From Cupriavidus lacunae (GTDB taxonomy: Bacteria > Pseudomonadota > Gammaproteobacteria > Burkholderiales > Burkholderiaceae), in the NCBI RefSeq assembly GCF_003353055.1, contig NZ_QKWJ01000076.1, positions 439 to 35,808 on the forward strand: a DNA stretch of 35,370 nucleotides, read 5' to 3'. The notes beneath the pieces were generated by a model that ran no database searches, was not told the DNA's origin, and worked only from the letters and a program-made list of their open reading frames with translations. Position numbers and translations under genes: made by a program. Below are positions 15,951-26,823 of the stretch, piece after piece. Every line of letters starts with the position of its first letter. Within the stretch, counting starts at the first letter, position 1.

Positions 15951-16898
15951 TTATCTCCGCCAGGTGCCGTCCGCCAGGAAGCGTTCCACAAGCTCGGGGA
16001 TGCACTGCGCCACCATGCGTGCCGCCTGCGTGAACGGACGCAGGCTGCTGGCCGCCAGCACCACCGACTGGCGCATGGCGCGCTCGCCCAGCGGCCGCGC
16101 ATCCATCAGGCCGCTGGCCAGTTCCTCGGCCACGGCGTGATAAGGCAGCACGCTGAAGGCCATGTGATCGGCCATGATGCGCTTGACCACGACCGAGGAG
16201 CCGGCATCCATCACCACCGTCAGGCTGAATTTCTGCCGCGTGGCCAGGTCGTCGAGCAGCGTGCGGATGGCATTGGGCGGCACCGGCAGCACCAGCGGAA
16301 AGCGCGCCAGCTGCCGCGTGGCCAGCGGGCCTGGCCCGAGACCGAGTTCGCGGCAACGTTCGGCCAGCCGCTCGCGGCGCCCGACCAGCATCAGCGGAGT
16401 CTCGAACAGGCGCCGGTAGCTGTTGCGCCCGGCGGCGCGGTAGCGGTTGACCACGCCGAGATCGATCTCTCCTTGCGACAGGCGGGCTTCGATATCGCCG
16501 CTATATCCCTCCACGATCCGCAGGCGGATGCCGGGATAGCGCGTGCCGATCTCGGCCAGCAATGCACTGGACAGCGCCGGTGACACCGCCGGCACCAGGC
16601 CGATGGTGACCACGCCGCTGACATGGCCGGCATGGCCGCGCGCGGTATCCAGCAACTCGGTCGCGCCGTCCAGCAGCGGCACGGCCTGCCCCAGCAACTG
16701 GCCGGCGAGCGACGTGAGCGCCACGCCGCGCCCGTTGCGATAGAAGAGGGCGCCACCGATCAGCCGCTCCAGCGCCGCGACCTGCCGGCTGACCACCGAC
16801 TGCGCCAGTCCCAGCCGTGCCGCCGCGCTGGTGACGCTACCGGTGCGAGCCACCTCCACAAAGATGCCAAGTGCCTTCAGGGTAAGTTCGTCTTGCAT
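15951..16898 (-). CDS. LysR-family transcriptional regulator
   Basis: A 315-residue LysR protein with a helix-turn-helix at about 6-65 (SVTSAAARLGLAQSVVSRQ) and a co-inducer-binding domain from about 93 (SGVVTIGLVPAVSP). The start is ATG at 16898; the ribosome site before it is poor, but the conserved N terminus begins here. It is divergent from the acyl-CoA dehydrogenase operon and a LysR-box-like dyad lies between them. It probably controls that operon and perhaps, by reading leftward, the amidase unit. After its stop, CGCCTGC (15870-15876) and GCAGGCG (15891-15897) form a 7-bp stem with a 14-base loop, a possible weak terminator before the amidase. Confidence 0.92.
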   Translation of the reverse strand: MQDELTLKALGIFVEVARTGSVTSAAARLGLAQSVVSRQVAALERLIGGALFYRNGRGVALTSLAGQLLGQAVPLLDGATELLDTARGHAGHVSGVVTIGLVPAVSPALSSALLAEIGTRYPGIRLRIVEGYSGDIEARLSQGEIDLGVVNRYRAAGRNSYRRLFETPLMLVGRRERLAERCRELGLGPGPLATRQLARFPLVLPVPPNAIRTLLDDLATRQKFSLTVVMDAGSSVVVKRIMADHMAFSVLPYHAVAEELASGLMDARPLGERAMRQSVVLAASSLRPFTQAARMVAQCIPELVERFLADGTWRR

Positions 16899-16950
16899 AT
16901 GCGCGGCTTTATCGATGGCAGTCTGGATTTGCCGGAAGTGGAATTCTGCT

Positions 16951-16965
16951 ATGCATTGTAGGCAT
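16951..16965. promoter_or_regulatory. LysR-box-like dyad (T-N11-A)
   Basis: ATGC-N7-GCAT at 16951-16965 contains T (16952) and A (16964) separated by eleven bases, the common core of LysR-type binding sites. It lies in the 148-bp gap between the divergent lysR gene and the acyl-CoA dehydrogenase gene, 53 bp upstream of the lysR start. The position suits autoregulation and activation of the operon. The match is short, so it could be chance. Confidence 0.4.
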
Positions 16966-17046
16966 TGATCGGTGCCGTGGGCAGGTCTATCGTCCCCTCT
17001 AGGCCACGGCCATGACCGATGGCCAGACCATAAGGAGACATTCAGC

Positions 17047-18276
17047 ATGCCAATTCACGCCGAGCATCATCCGCTCGTCTCACTGCAAGCCCCGGAAGCC
17101 GACATGCTGGCTCGGGTCCAGGCCCTGGTCCGGGAGCAGATCGGACCGCAGGCCGAGCAGGTCGGCCGCGAGGACGTATTCGCCTGGGACACGTTCCGGC
17201 TGCTGGCGGACGAGGGCGTCATCGCCACCGCCTTTCCGCGCAGCCTGGGCGGCACCGAGGCGTCGATGCTGCTGCGCGTGCGCATCATCGAGGAACTGGC
17301 GCGGGCATGCAGCACGGCCGCGTCGCTGGTTACCGGCACAGACCTGTCGTCGCGGCCGATCGTCGCCGGCGGCTCGGATGCGCTGCGCAGTGAGGTGGTG
17401 CCGAAGCTGGCAACGGGCGCGCAGCAGTCGGCCTTTGCGCTGACCGAGCCCGGTGCCGGCTCGGACCTGGCCGGGCTGCAGGCCACGGCGCGCCGCGACG
17501 GCGGCCACTACGTGCTGAACGGCACCAAGAAATTCATCACCCGCGCGGGCGTGGCCGACATGTACGTGGTGGTGGCGCGCCTGGCAGACGGCCCGGCCGG
17601 CAGCAAGGGGATGAGCGCCTTCCTGGTGCCGCGCGCCAGCGCCGGGGTCTCGGTGTCGCCGACCATTCCCAAGATGGGCTGGAACGGCGTCCCGATCGCC
17701 CAGGTCTGCCTCGACGAGGTGGTGGTGCCGGTCGGGAACCGGCTGGGCGAAGAAGGGCAGGGGATGGCGCTGGCGCAGGATACGCTGGTGCGGGCGCGCA
17801 TCGGCCACGCCGCCATCGCGCTGGGCCGCATGAGCGGGGCGCTGCAGATCGCCGCCCAGTACGCGGATGTGCGCCGGGTATTCGGGCGCGCGGAGGGCGA
17901 GCACCAGGGCGTCCAGTGGATGCTGGCGGACATGGGCGCGCGCATCGAGGCAGCCCGCTGCCTGGTCTATGCCTGCGCGCAGCGCTACGACCGCCAGGAC
18001 CCCGATACCTCGATCCATGCCTCGATCGCCAAGATGCACAGCACGGACCTGTGCATGAAGGTGGTGGTGGACTGCCTGCAATTGCTTGGCGGCAACGGCT
18101 ACCTGAAGGCCTATCCGCTGGAGCGCTTCATGCGCGACGCCAAGATGAACCAGATCGGCGAGGGGACCAGCGAGGTGCACAAGAACCTGATCGGGCGCTA
18201 CCTGATGAAGACTGCGGCAGCGATGCCGCGCCACCCCTGCCTGGACCTGGAACCCGACCTGTTCGGAGCCGCATGA
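17047..18276 (+). CDS. Acyl-CoA dehydrogenase
   Basis: A 409-residue FAD-dependent acyl-CoA dehydrogenase. The first signature, FALTEPGAGSDLAGLQ, is at about 130-145. The second, QLLGGNGYLKAYPLERFMRD, is at about 345-364. The catalytic base is E372 in IGEGTSEV. It introduces a 2,3 double bond into an acyl-CoA and passes electrons to ETF. The start is ATG at 17047 after AAGGAGACATTCAGC; the open frame upstream to 16972 lies in the LysR control gap. Its stop overlaps the start of the next gene (ATGA), so translation is coupled. It could supply the first step missing from the thiolase operon, but the control systems differ. Confidence 0.94.
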   Translation: MPIHAEHHPLVSLQAPEADMLARVQALVREQIGPQAEQVGREDVFAWDTFRLLADEGVIATAFPRSLGGTEASMLLRVRIIEELARACSTAASLVTGTDLSSRPIVAGGSDALRSEVVPKLATGAQQSAFALTEPGAGSDLAGLQATARRDGGHYVLNGTKKFITRAGVADMYVVVARLADGPAGSKGMSAFLVPRASAGVSVSPTIPKMGWNGVPIAQVCLDEVVVPVGNRLGEEGQGMALAQDTLVRARIGHAAIALGRMSGALQIAAQYADVRRVFGRAEGEHQGVQWMLADMGARIEAARCLVYACAQRYDRQDPDTSIHASIAKMHSTDLCMKVVVDCLQLLGGNGYLKAYPLERFMRDAKMNQIGEGTSEVHKNLIGRYLMKTAAAMPRHPCLDLEPDLFGAA

Positions 18277-19421
18277 TGGCGCACACGCCTGAGCAAACGC
18301 AGCAGCCCGCAGCAGTGCAGGATCCGCTCACCAATCCCCTGTGCCGGCGGCTGGGTATCCGCTGGCCCGTGTACGGGCTGGCCCATAGCATCGAAGTGGC
18401 CGCCGCCATCTCCAATGCGGGCGGGCTTGGTGTCTACGCCGCCGCGCGGGACGGCCCCGACGAACTGGCGGGCAAACTGCGCGACTTGCGCCGGCTGTGC
18501 CCGGACCGCCCGGTCGGCGTGGACCTGCTGTTGCCCACCGCCTTGCCGGGCGCGGTGGAAGCGGACACGGTCGCGGCGGCGGTGCCCGACGGGCACAAGG
18601 CCTTTATCGACCGCCTGTTTGCCCGCTTCGAGGTGCCGCCAGCCACGCAGGGCAACTTCTTCTCGCTGTACGTGCGCTCGCAAGCGCTCTTCGAAGAGCA
18701 GGTCGAGGCGGTGGCGCAGAGCAACGTCGAGGTCTTTGCCGCGGGCGTGGGGACACCGGCCGGCACGCTGGCCCGCGTGCGCAAGGCCGGCAAGACCACC
18801 ATGGCTCTGGTTGGCGCGGCACGGCATGCGCAGAAGGCCATCGAGGCCGGCGTCGATATCCTGGTGGCACAGGGCTACGACGCAGGGGGGCATACCGGCC
18901 CGATCGGCACCTTCACCCTGGTGCCGCAGATCATTGCCGCGGCGCAGGGGCGGCCGGTGCTGGCCGCCGGCGGGGTCGGCACCGGGGCGCAGATTGCCGC
19001 GTCGCTGGCCATGGGTGCGCAAGGCGCATGGCTGGGCACGCTGTGGCTGGGCACCTGCGAGCAACAGCTGGCCGGCCCGCTGGCCGACAAGCTGATCGCC
19101 GCCGGCAGCGAAGACACCGTCATCACGCGCGCGCATAGCGGCAAGCCTTGCCGCGTGGTGCGCAGTGCGTTCTCGGACGCGTGGGAGGAGCCGGGCGCGC
19201 CTGCCCCGCTGGAGATGCCATACCAGCAGGCGCTCACCGGGCGGCTGCTGGCGGCCGTCGAACAGCACGCGGTGGCGCCGCTGATGTACGAGGCAGCCGG
19301 CCAGAGCGTGGCCTGGGTGCGTGAGGTGGAACCGGTGGCAACCGTGATGGACCGCCTGGTGCGGCAGACGCGCGAGGCACTGGCGGCACTGCGGCCGTAC
19401 CTGGCGGCCAGCAGCGCCTGA
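18273..19421 (+). CDS. Nitronate monooxygenase-like (2-nitropropane dioxygenase) flavoprotein
   Basis: A 382-residue FMN-binding TIM-barrel protein. It carries the family stretch QGYDAGGHTGPIGTF with H207, and the phosphate-binding stretch AAGGVGTGAQIAASLAMGA. True nitronate monooxygenases use FMN and O2 to oxidise alkyl nitronates. However, many members in CoA catabolic operons act as enoyl-CoA-type reductases or have unknown roles. Tight coupling to an acyl-CoA dehydrogenase (ATGA overlap) favours a CoA-ester reaction here. The start is ATG at 18273 or the adjacent ATG at 18276; GGAG at 18265-18268 suits the second slightly better. A Bug receptor follows 66 bp later. Confidence 0.88.
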   Translation: MMAHTPEQTQQPAAVQDPLTNPLCRRLGIRWPVYGLAHSIEVAAAISNAGGLGVYAAARDGPDELAGKLRDLRRLCPDRPVGVDLLLPTALPGAVEADTVAAAVPDGHKAFIDRLFARFEVPPATQGNFFSLYVRSQALFEEQVEAVAQSNVEVFAAGVGTPAGTLARVRKAGKTTMALVGAARHAQKAIEAGVDILVAQGYDAGGHTGPIGTFTLVPQIIAAAQGRPVLAAGGVGTGAQIAASLAMGAQGAWLGTLWLGTCEQQLAGPLADKLIAAGSEDTVITRAHSGKPCRVVRSAFSDAWEEPGAPAPLEMPYQQALTGRLLAAVEQHAVAPLMYEAAGQSVAWVREVEPVATVMDRLVRQTREALAALRPYLAASSA

Positions 19422-19487
19422 CGCCATCCCGCAGCCGCTCAAATGGCAAAGACCGACGGCAAAGACCGTGACACGCATGGAGACCGC

Positions 19488-20492
19488 ATGAACCGCAGAC
19501 AATTCACCATTTCGACAATACCCGCGGCACTGGGACTGTCCGTGCCGGCATGGCTGCCCGGCGCGGCCCGCGCGTCGGTGCCACCCCCGCCGGCTGGCTA
19601 CCCGGGCCGCGTGGTGCACGCCGTGGTCCCATATCCGGCCGGCGGCGTGGTCGACATCACCATCCGCACTGCCATTGATCGCATGTCGCTGGCCATGCCG
19701 CAGCGCATCCTGGTGGATAACCGCCCCGGTGCCGATGGCAGGATCGGCGTGGAAGCCGTGTCGCGGGCCGAGCCGGACGGCTACACCTTGCTGGCGGCCA
19801 CGCCGGTGCTGTCGGTAAGCGAGAGCCTGTATCCGCAGACGCCGATCCGGGCCAGGAACTTCCGCGCCATCGGCGCCGTGGCCGCGGTGCCGTCCATATT
19901 CGTGGTGGCGGATTCGGTGCCCGCCAGGACGCTGGCACAGTTTGTCGCCTGGGCGCGCGAACGGCCGGGGCGCGTCAACGTGCCAAACCCCGGCACCGGC
20001 AGCTCCATCCACCTGGGGCAGGAGCTGTTTTTCGAGGCCACCGGCATCAAGGCGGTCAATATCGGCTACAAGGGCCAGCCGCCGTCGGTGCCGGACCTGG
20101 GCCAGGGGCAGCTGCATTTCGCCTTGTTGTCGCAGTCGATTGCCTTGCCGCTGATCAAGGCCGGGCGCGTGCGGGCACTGGCTGCCAACGCCGGGCAGCG
20201 CACCCAGTCGCTCCCCGAGGTGCCGACCATTGCCGAGGCCGGCTACCCCGGCGTGCTGGTACGCTCCTGGTATGGCCTGGCCGCGCCGGCGCGCACCCCC
20301 GACAAGGTGATCGCCTACCTGAGCGGGGTGCTGCAGCAGGCCATGGCCACGGCCGACGTGCGTGGCAAGCTGGCCGGGCTCGACGCGGAGATCCTGGCGC
20401 TCGACGCGCCGGCCTTCGACCGGTTGATCGCGGCGGAGCAGATACGTTGGGCCGCGCTGATCAAGGCCCGCAATATCCAGGCAAGCGCATAG
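19488..20492 (+). CDS. Bug/TctC-family periplasmic solute receptor 3, Tat-type signal
   Basis: A 334-residue Bug receptor. Unlike the other two in the window it begins MNRRQFTIST, a twin-arginine (RRxF) signal, with likely cleavage after ARA near residue 29. The mature protein has VHAVVPYPAGGVVDITIR and ILVDNRPGADGRIG, the Bug ligand loops. The start is ATG at 19488 with GGAG six bases upstream; the 15 residues that could precede it do not fit a signal peptide. It is the last gene of the acyl-CoA dehydrogenase operon and probably binds the acid that operon breaks down. Export by Tat implies that it folds in the cytosol first. Confidence 0.92.
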   Translation: MNRRQFTISTIPAALGLSVPAWLPGAARASVPPPPAGYPGRVVHAVVPYPAGGVVDITIRTAIDRMSLAMPQRILVDNRPGADGRIGVEAVSRAEPDGYTLLAATPVLSVSESLYPQTPIRARNFRAIGAVAAVPSIFVVADSVPARTLAQFVAWARERPGRVNVPNPGTGSSIHLGQELFFEATGIKAVNIGYKGQPPSVPDLGQGQLHFALLSQSIALPLIKAGRVRALAANAGQRTQSLPEVPTIAEAGYPGVLVRSWYGLAAPARTPDKVIAYLSGVLQQAMATADVRGKLAGLDAEILALDAPAFDRLIAAEQIRWAALIKARNIQASA

Positions 20493-20888
20493 CCGCGGTC
20501 TGCGTCTCGCTGTGCGTCACGCTTCAGGGACGCGCCGGGGATGCCAGGTACGCCAGCAGGCCGTCTGCCCGCAAGGCTCGTGAAAACAGCCATCCCTGCC
20601 CAAACTGCGCGCCGCGCTCGCGCAGGACCATTGCGACGCGCATTCAGTTTCTTTTCCGGTACGATGATTTTTTTCGTTAATCGCACCAATTGACTGGCAC
20701 AGCTTGCGCAATGCCGGCAGAATCGGGACAGTAGGGGCCTCGATCGCCCGCAGAGAGAATCCAGACCATGACCACCGCCCCGATGACGAAACTGCAAGCG
20801 CTGGCCCGGCCTGCAGCCCCGCGCACCTCCTCAGCCGTTGCCCGGCACAGGCCGGCCGCGACCCCAGGCGACGGCTGAGGGGGCGCGC
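20493..20888. other. 396-bp intergenic region before the Mrp operon
   Basis: This gap has no convincing gene. It has a GC-rich hairpin, CTGCGCG (20605-20611) / CGCGCAG (20619-20625) with a 7-base loop, that may end the preceding operon. An AT-rich stretch with a T7 run follows (about 20640-20690), where the Mrp promoter is expected, though I cannot fix its boxes. A short frame ATG 20768 to TGA 20876-20878 (36 codons) ends 10 bp before the mrpA start. It could be a leader peptide but has no family resemblance. Confidence 0.45.
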
Positions 20889-23692
<2,804 letters not shown>

Positions 23693-23693
<1 letters not shown>

Positions 23694-24061
23694 TGGCCGC
23701 GCTCTACGCCATCGCCATCGGCATCCTGACCGCCAGCGGTATCTACCTGCTGCTACGCGAGCGCGTGTTCACCGTGGTGCTCGGGCTGACGCTGCTGTCC
23801 TATGCGGTCAGCCTGTTCCTGCTCGGCATGGGTCGCCTGTCGATCGGCAGGCCCCCGGTAATCGCGCCCGGGGCCAGCTATGCCGATCCGCTGCCGCAGG
23901 CGCTGGTGCTGACGGCCATCGTGATCGCGTTCGGCATGACCGCCTTCGCGGTGGTGCTGGCGCTGCGCTCGCTGGGGCTCACCGGCAGCGACCATGTGGA
24001 CGCCGCGGGCCGGCCCGAGGCTCACCGTGACGATGCGGCCGATATGGAGAGCCGGCCATGA
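23693..24061 (+). CDS. mrpC: Mrp antiporter subunit C
   Basis: A 122-residue protein with three membrane helices, homologous to NuoK. The second and third helices (LGLTLLSYAVSLFLLGMG and ALVLTAIVIAFGMTAFAVV) match the family. The C-terminal 30 residues are hydrophilic and cytosolic. Subunit C helps form the membrane interface between the A and D channels. Its start overlaps the mrpA stop (TGATG), and its stop overlaps the mrpD start (ATGA), so the three are translationally coupled. Confidence 0.95.
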
Positions 24062-25599
24062 ACCACGCCGTGCTGCTGCCCATCCTGATCCCCATGTTCG
24101 CCGGCGCGCTGCTGACCGCGATGCCGGCCCAGCGGCTGCGCGCGCAGCGCATCGTCTGCGCGGTGGCCGCGTTGCTGCTGATACCGGTTGCGGTGCTGCT
24201 GCTGCGCCACGCGGCTACGGGCGACATCGCGGTCTATGCGATGGGCAACTGGAGCGCGCCGTTCGGCATCGTGCTGCAGCTGGACCGCACCGGCGCGATG
24301 ATGCTGGCCCTGACCGCCGTGCTGGCCATTGCCGCGCTGGCGGCGGCAGGCGAGGGCACGGCCCGGCAGGGGCGGCATTTCCACACCCTGTTCCAGTTTC
24401 AGCTGATGGGTCTGAACGGGGCCTTTCTGGCCGGCGACCTGTTCAACCTCTTTGTCTTCTTCGAGATCCTGCTGATCGCGTCCTACGCGCTGCTGGTGCA
24501 CGGGGCGGGGCGCGCGCGCATCGGCGCCGGGCTGCACTATGTGATCCTGAATTTGGTGGCGTCGTCGTTCTTCCTGGTGGCGATCGGGGTGCTGTACGGG
24601 CTGGCCGGCACCCTGAACATGGCCCACCTCGGCCTGCGGCTGGCCGGCCTGCCGGCCCAGGACCTGCCGCTGGCGGTGGCGGCGGGCGTGATGCTGATGC
24701 TGGTGTTCGCGCTCAAGGCGGCGCTGTTCCCGCTGTATTTCTGGCTGCCGCGCGCCTACGCCAGCGCCACCGGCCCGGTCGCGGCGCTGTTCGCCATCAT
24801 GACCAAGGTCGGCATCTACGCGATGCTGCGTTGCGATGCGCTGATCTTCGGCGGGGCGCAGGGGCTGCTCGGCCCGTTCCTGCATGACTGGGTGTTCGTG
24901 CTGGCGCTGGCCACGCTGGTGATCGGCGCGCTGGGCGCGCTGGCTGCCAGGGCCCTGCGCGCGATGACCGGCTATCTGGTGGTGGCGTCGGTCGGGCTGC
25001 TGGCGGCCTGCATCGCGATGCAGACCCAGGCCGGCTGGGCCGCGGCCATGTACTACCTGCTCAGCACCACGCTGTGCACCGCGGCGCTGTTCCTGCTGGC
25101 CGATGCGCTGGAGCCGGAACCGGCGCGCGAGGACGGTGCGCCGGTCAGCGCCTCGCGGCTGGCCGGCCTGCTGTACCTGGTGGGCGTGGTCGCGGCAGTG
25201 GGGCTGCCGCCGCTGTCGGGCTTCCTCGGCAAGGCCATGATCCTGCGCGCGACGCCGGCGCCGTGGATGCCGGTGCTGTGGCCTGTGGTGCTGGTGTCTA
25301 GCCTGCTGTTGCTGATTGCCGTATCCCGCACCGGCACGCGGCTGCTGTGGCGCCTGCCGCATGAGGCCGGGCGCGTGCCGGAAGGCGACGAATACCTCGA
25401 CGAAGACCATCCCGGCGCGGCGCGCCTGCGCGTGCGTCCGGACGCGCGCAAGCTGGCCTGCTGCGCGCTGCTGCTGGCGGGCAACGTTGCGCTGACGGTG
25501 TGCGCGCGGCCGGTCAGCGACTATGTGGCGGATGCCGCCGCGCAATTGCTGGACCGCGCCGCCTACCAGCGCGCGGTGCTGCCCGGGGAGCAGGGGTAA
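24058..25599 (+). CDS. mrpD: Mrp antiporter subunit D
   Basis: A 513-residue polytopic protein of the NuoM/NuoN-like proton-channel family with about fourteen helices. The conserved glutamate helix FNLFVFFEILLIASYALL (near residues 130-147) and the lysine helices (FALKAALFPLYFWLP; FAIMTKVGIYAML) are present. It carries ions or protons together with MrpA. It begins at the ATGA overlap with mrpC and ends 3 bp before mrpE. Full length, no sign of damage. Confidence 0.95.
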   Translation: MNHAVLLPILIPMFAGALLTAMPAQRLRAQRIVCAVAALLLIPVAVLLLRHAATGDIAVYAMGNWSAPFGIVLQLDRTGAMMLALTAVLAIAALAAAGEGTARQGRHFHTLFQFQLMGLNGAFLAGDLFNLFVFFEILLIASYALLVHGAGRARIGAGLHYVILNLVASSFFLVAIGVLYGLAGTLNMAHLGLRLAGLPAQDLPLAVAAGVMLMLVFALKAALFPLYFWLPRAYASATGPVAALFAIMTKVGIYAMLRCDALIFGGAQGLLGPFLHDWVFVLALATLVIGALGALAARALRAMTGYLVVASVGLLAACIAMQTQAGWAAAMYYLLSTTLCTAALFLLADALEPEPAREDGAPVSASRLAGLLYLVGVVAAVGLPPLSGFLGKAMILRATPAPWMPVLWPVVLVSSLLLLIAVSRTGTRLLWRLPHEAGRVPEGDEYLDEDHPGAARLRVRPDARKLACCALLLAGNVALTVCARPVSDYVADAAAQLLDRAAYQRAVLPGEQG

Positions 25600-25602
25600 G
25601 CC

Positions 25603-26106
25603 ATGATGCGCCGCTTGCTACCTCATCCCTGGCTGAGCCTGATCCTGATGCTCATATGGCTGATGCTGACCCACAGCGTGGCGCCGGGACACTGGCTGCT
25701 GGGCGCCTTGCTGGGCTGGGCCATCGGCCGGCTGGCCGACCGCTGGCTGGTGCTGGGCGCTTTCCGCCTGTCGCGCCCCGACCTGATCGCGCGGCTCAGC
25801 TTCCATGTGCTGATCGATATCGTGAAGGCCAACCTGGAAGTGGCTGTCATGGTGCTGGGCCCCACCGCGCGCTTGCGCCCCGCCTTTATCGTGGTGCCGC
25901 TCGATGTCGAGCATGAACTCGCCACCACCGCGCTGATCAGCATCGTTTCGCTCAGCCCGGGCACGCTGTGCGCCGAACTGAGCGACGACCGCCGCGCCTT
26001 GCTGGTGCATGTGCTGGACCTGGAAGAAGAGGCCGCGCTGGTCGGGCTGATCAAGTCGCGCTATGAAACCCCGCTCAAGGAGATCTTCCAATGCTTGCCA
26101 TCGTGA
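25603..26106 (+). CDS. mrpE: Mrp antiporter subunit E
   Basis: A 167-residue subunit with two to three N-terminal membrane helices (residues about 10-50) and a soluble C-terminal domain. The family stretches DIVKANLEVAVMVLGP and TALISIVSLSPGTLCAEL are clear. MrpE is needed for assembly of the full complex. The first codons are ATG ATG, and the second could serve as the start. The 3' end overlaps mrpF by 16 bases. Confidence 0.94.
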   Translation: MMRRLLPHPWLSLILMLIWLMLTHSVAPGHWLLGALLGWAIGRLADRWLVLGAFRLSRPDLIARLSFHVLIDIVKANLEVAVMVLGPTARLRPAFIVVPLDVEHELATTALISIVSLSPGTLCAELSDDRRALLVHVLDLEEEAALVGLIKSRYETPLKEIFQCLPS

Positions 26107-26363
26107 TTCCGGTCTGCCTGGGGATCCTGGGCTTAGCCTTCCTGCTGACCCTCGCGCGGCTGCTGCGCGGGCCCAGTTTGCCCGACCGCATCGTGGCCCT
26201 GGATACGCTGAGTATCAACGTCATCGCGCTGATCGTGGTGCTCGGCATCAGCCTGGACTCGGCGCTGTTCTTCGAGGCCGCGCTGCTGATCGCGGTGATG
26301 GGCTTCGTCGGCACCGTGGCGCTGTCCAAGTACCTGCAGCGCGGCGATATCATCGAATACTAG
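26091..26363 (+). CDS. mrpF: Mrp antiporter subunit F
   Basis: A 90-residue protein with three helices. The loop LLRGPSLPDRIVALDTLSIN after helix 1 is the MrpF signature, and the acidic residue in SALFFEAALLIAVMGFVG lies in helix 3. It starts inside the end of mrpE (AAGGAG site in the coding sequence of mrpE) and is followed 12 bp later by mrpG. Confidence 0.95.
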   Translation: MLAIVIPVCLGILGLAFLLTLARLLRGPSLPDRIVALDTLSINVIALIVVLGISLDSALFFEAALLIAVMGFVGTVALSKYLQRGDIIEY

Positions 26364-26375
26364 GAGCGCAGAGCC

Positions 26376-26720
26376 ATGCTGCATCCCGTTGCGGAATTCA
26401 TCGTATGCGCGCTGCTGCTGGTGGGCAGCGTGTTCATGCTGGTCGGGGCGATCGGGCTGTTCCGGTTGCCCGACTTCTTCATGCGCCTGCATGGGCCGAC
26501 CAAGTCGACCACGCTCGGCGTGGGCGGGGTGGTGCTGGCCTCGGTGGCGTATTTCAGCTTCCGTGGCGATGCCAGCCTGCATGAGTTGCTGGTGACCGCC
26601 TTCCTGTTCCTGACCGCGCCGATCAGCGCCCACATGCTGGCCAAGGCCGCGTTGCAGCGCCAGCTGCCGGTGGATCCGCGCACGCGCGGCAGCGGCTGGA
26701 TGCCGCGTATCAAGGATTAG
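26376..26720 (+). CDS. mrpG: Mrp antiporter subunit G
   Basis: A 114-residue protein with three helices. The loop FRLPDFFMRLHGPTKSTTLG is the MrpG signature, and the third helix contains TAFLFLTAPISAHMLAKAA. It is the last gene of the operon, which thus has AB, C, D, E, F and G in the standard order. Its start ATG follows AGGAGCGCAGAGCC. The next gene starts about 100 bp later and is not part of the antiporter. Confidence 0.95.
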   Translation: MLHPVAEFIVCALLLVGSVFMLVGAIGLFRLPDFFMRLHGPTKSTTLGVGGVVLASVAYFSFRGDASLHELLVTAFLFLTAPISAHMLAKAALQRQLPVDPRTRGSGWMPRIKD

Positions 26721-26823
26721 CGCCGCGACGCGCAAACCCGCAGTTTACATTCATCGCGATGTGTCCTACACCCAATCAGGCGCCACCGGCAACTTTGCGG
26801 CCGGGGCAGGGGGGGCAGTGACC

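Noticed and set aside
18198..20117. A 639-codon leftward open frame opposite the nitronate monooxygenase-like and Bug genes
   Set aside because: It is antisense to genes with clear motifs and its protein is low in family character (rich in His, Arg, Gly, Gln), typical of GC-rich shadow frames.
20695..20713. A sigma54-like TGGCAC upstream of the Mrp operon
   Set aside because: GG and GC have the right 10-base spacing, but the -12 part reads gcGC instead of ttGC and nothing else supports sigma54 control.
24022..25545. A 507-codon leftward open frame opposite mrpD
   Set aside because: It is a shadow of mrpD; the translation is dominated by Gln, His and Arg and matches nothing.
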